In this document: positions 5,644 through 5,807 of the stretch, piece after piece
How the letters are laid out: each line of letters opens with the position of its first letter
How positions within the stretch are numbered: position 1 is the stretch's first letter
Made by a program: the position numbers and the translations under genes
DNA from: Chlamydiota bacterium
Lineage (GTDB): Bacteria > Chlamydiota > Chlamydiia > Chlamydiales > Waddliaceae
Direction: 5' to 3'
DNA length: 5,807 bases
NCBI GenBank assembly: GCA_011065005.1
Contig: JAAKFP010000173.1
Span: forward strand, 1-5,807
The notes under the pieces: model-generated
What the model was told of the DNA's origin: nothing
Database searches by the model: none
The model's input: the letters and a program-made list of their open reading frames with translations, nothing else

Positions 5644-5690
5644 GTGAGTGTTCAGACAATTTTCATTTTCGAACTTTGATTTTAACCACA
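5644..5690. repeat. Possible diverged end of the palindromic repeat family
   Basis: GTGAGTGTTCAGAC (5644-5657) matches GTAAGCGTTCAGAC (3502-3515), the left end of the large palindrome, at 12 of 14 positions, both differences being transitions. About 26 nt later TTAACCACAG (5681-5690) recalls the TAACCGCGAAG that opens the repeat core at 3526. The spacing between the two parts is similar in both places. Chance similarity is not excluded, because the second part is short. Confidence 0.35.
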
Positions 5691-5724
5691 GTCTCTATGC
5701 TGATTTTTAGCATTTGAAAGAAAA

Positions 5725-5776
5725 AGGTCCTCGAACTAGGCTTAATTCAAATCAAAAAAGAAACCTAGGAGGACCT
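5725..5776 (+). promoter_or_regulatory. Leader hairpin that sequesters the ribosome binding site of the gene at 5780
   Basis: AGGTCCTC (5725-5732) pairs perfectly with GAGGACCT (5769-5776), and CTAGG (5736-5740) with CCTAG (5764-5768). This gives 13 base pairs interrupted by a single GAA bulge (5733-5735) with a 23-nt A-rich loop. The right arm contains the full Shine-Dalgarno AGGAGG (5767-5772), 7 nt from ATG 5780. In the folded state ribosome access would be blocked. Such sequestration is known for insertion sequences as a guard against transcription entering from outside; alternatively it is a structural part of a non-coding RNA encoded at the element end. Confidence 0.7.
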
Positions 5777-5779
5777 AAA

Positions 5780-5807
5780 ATGAAGAAGTATGATTATACA
5801 GGAAAAA
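5780..5807 (+). CDS. Start of a protein gene, possibly an IS110-type transposase (runs off the window)
   Basis: ATG 5780 follows a perfect AGGAGG with a 7-nt spacer, and nine codons are seen: MKKYDYTGK. From memory, several IS110-family transposases begin with a Y-x-Y-x-GK stretch directly before the catalytic segment (I/V)GIDVHK. The next residues, outside the window, would decide this. The hairpin covering the ribosome site also fits a transposase gene. With nine residues the family call is a guess; that a gene starts here is well supported by the ribosome site. Confidence 0.45.

Noticed and set aside
5697..5713. ATGCT/AGCAT hairpin as a terminator
   Set aside because: The stem is only five A/T-rich base pairs with a 7-nt loop and no T tract after it.

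Overview
The window looks like chromosome of a bacterium with roughly 40-45% GC, and an environmental chlamydia (Chlamydiota: Simkania/Waddlia/Parachlamydia-like) is my best guess. The guess rests on the gene combination: a CitT/DiT1-type dicarboxylate carrier, a short archaeal-type prolyl-tRNA synthetase and many small palindromic repeats. Another intracellular or repeat-rich Gram-negative bacterium is not excluded.

Layout. Positions 1-3243 read leftward on the minus strand and look like one transcription unit: a MidA-like methyltransferase with C-terminal TPRs (1693-3243), then after 36 nt a DASS-family di/tricarboxylate transporter (241-1656), then after a 79-nt purine-rich spacer the start of a GxxExxY-family protein (1-161, running off the edge). 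Positions 3244-3719 (476 nt) carry no gene and separate this unit from a divergent small coiled-coil protein gene (3720-4037, plus strand). That gene converges on proS (4048-5571, minus strand) with only 10 nt between stop codons. After the proS upstream region a new plus-strand gene begins at 5780. Only 9 codons are visible. They resemble the start of an IS110-type transposase, but this is tentative.

The most unusual material is intergenic. The 476-nt gap holds (i) three copies of a 15-17-nt motif, TTGCGTTTAATTATT, placed in the same orientation relative to each divergent gene and overlapping the candidate -35 regions; (ii) a REPIN-like pair of inverted 28-nt arms, each a GNRA-tetraloop hairpin, with a compensatory base-pair swap between arms and outward-facing T tracts, plus a third copy of the hairpin core beside it; (iii) a larger palindrome built of 9-nt CGCGAAG-type units, with outer inverted ends that abut the -35 of the downstream promoter. 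A related purine-rich, CAGAG-periodic tract precedes the GxxExxY gene, and a possible diverged end of the palindromic element lies upstream of proS. Directly before the gene at 5780 a 13-bp hairpin hides a perfect Shine-Dalgarno sequence.

Functionally the protein-coding genes are largely housekeeping (translation, metabolite import, a probable protein methyltransferase). The repeats and the possible insertion sequence are the accessory part.
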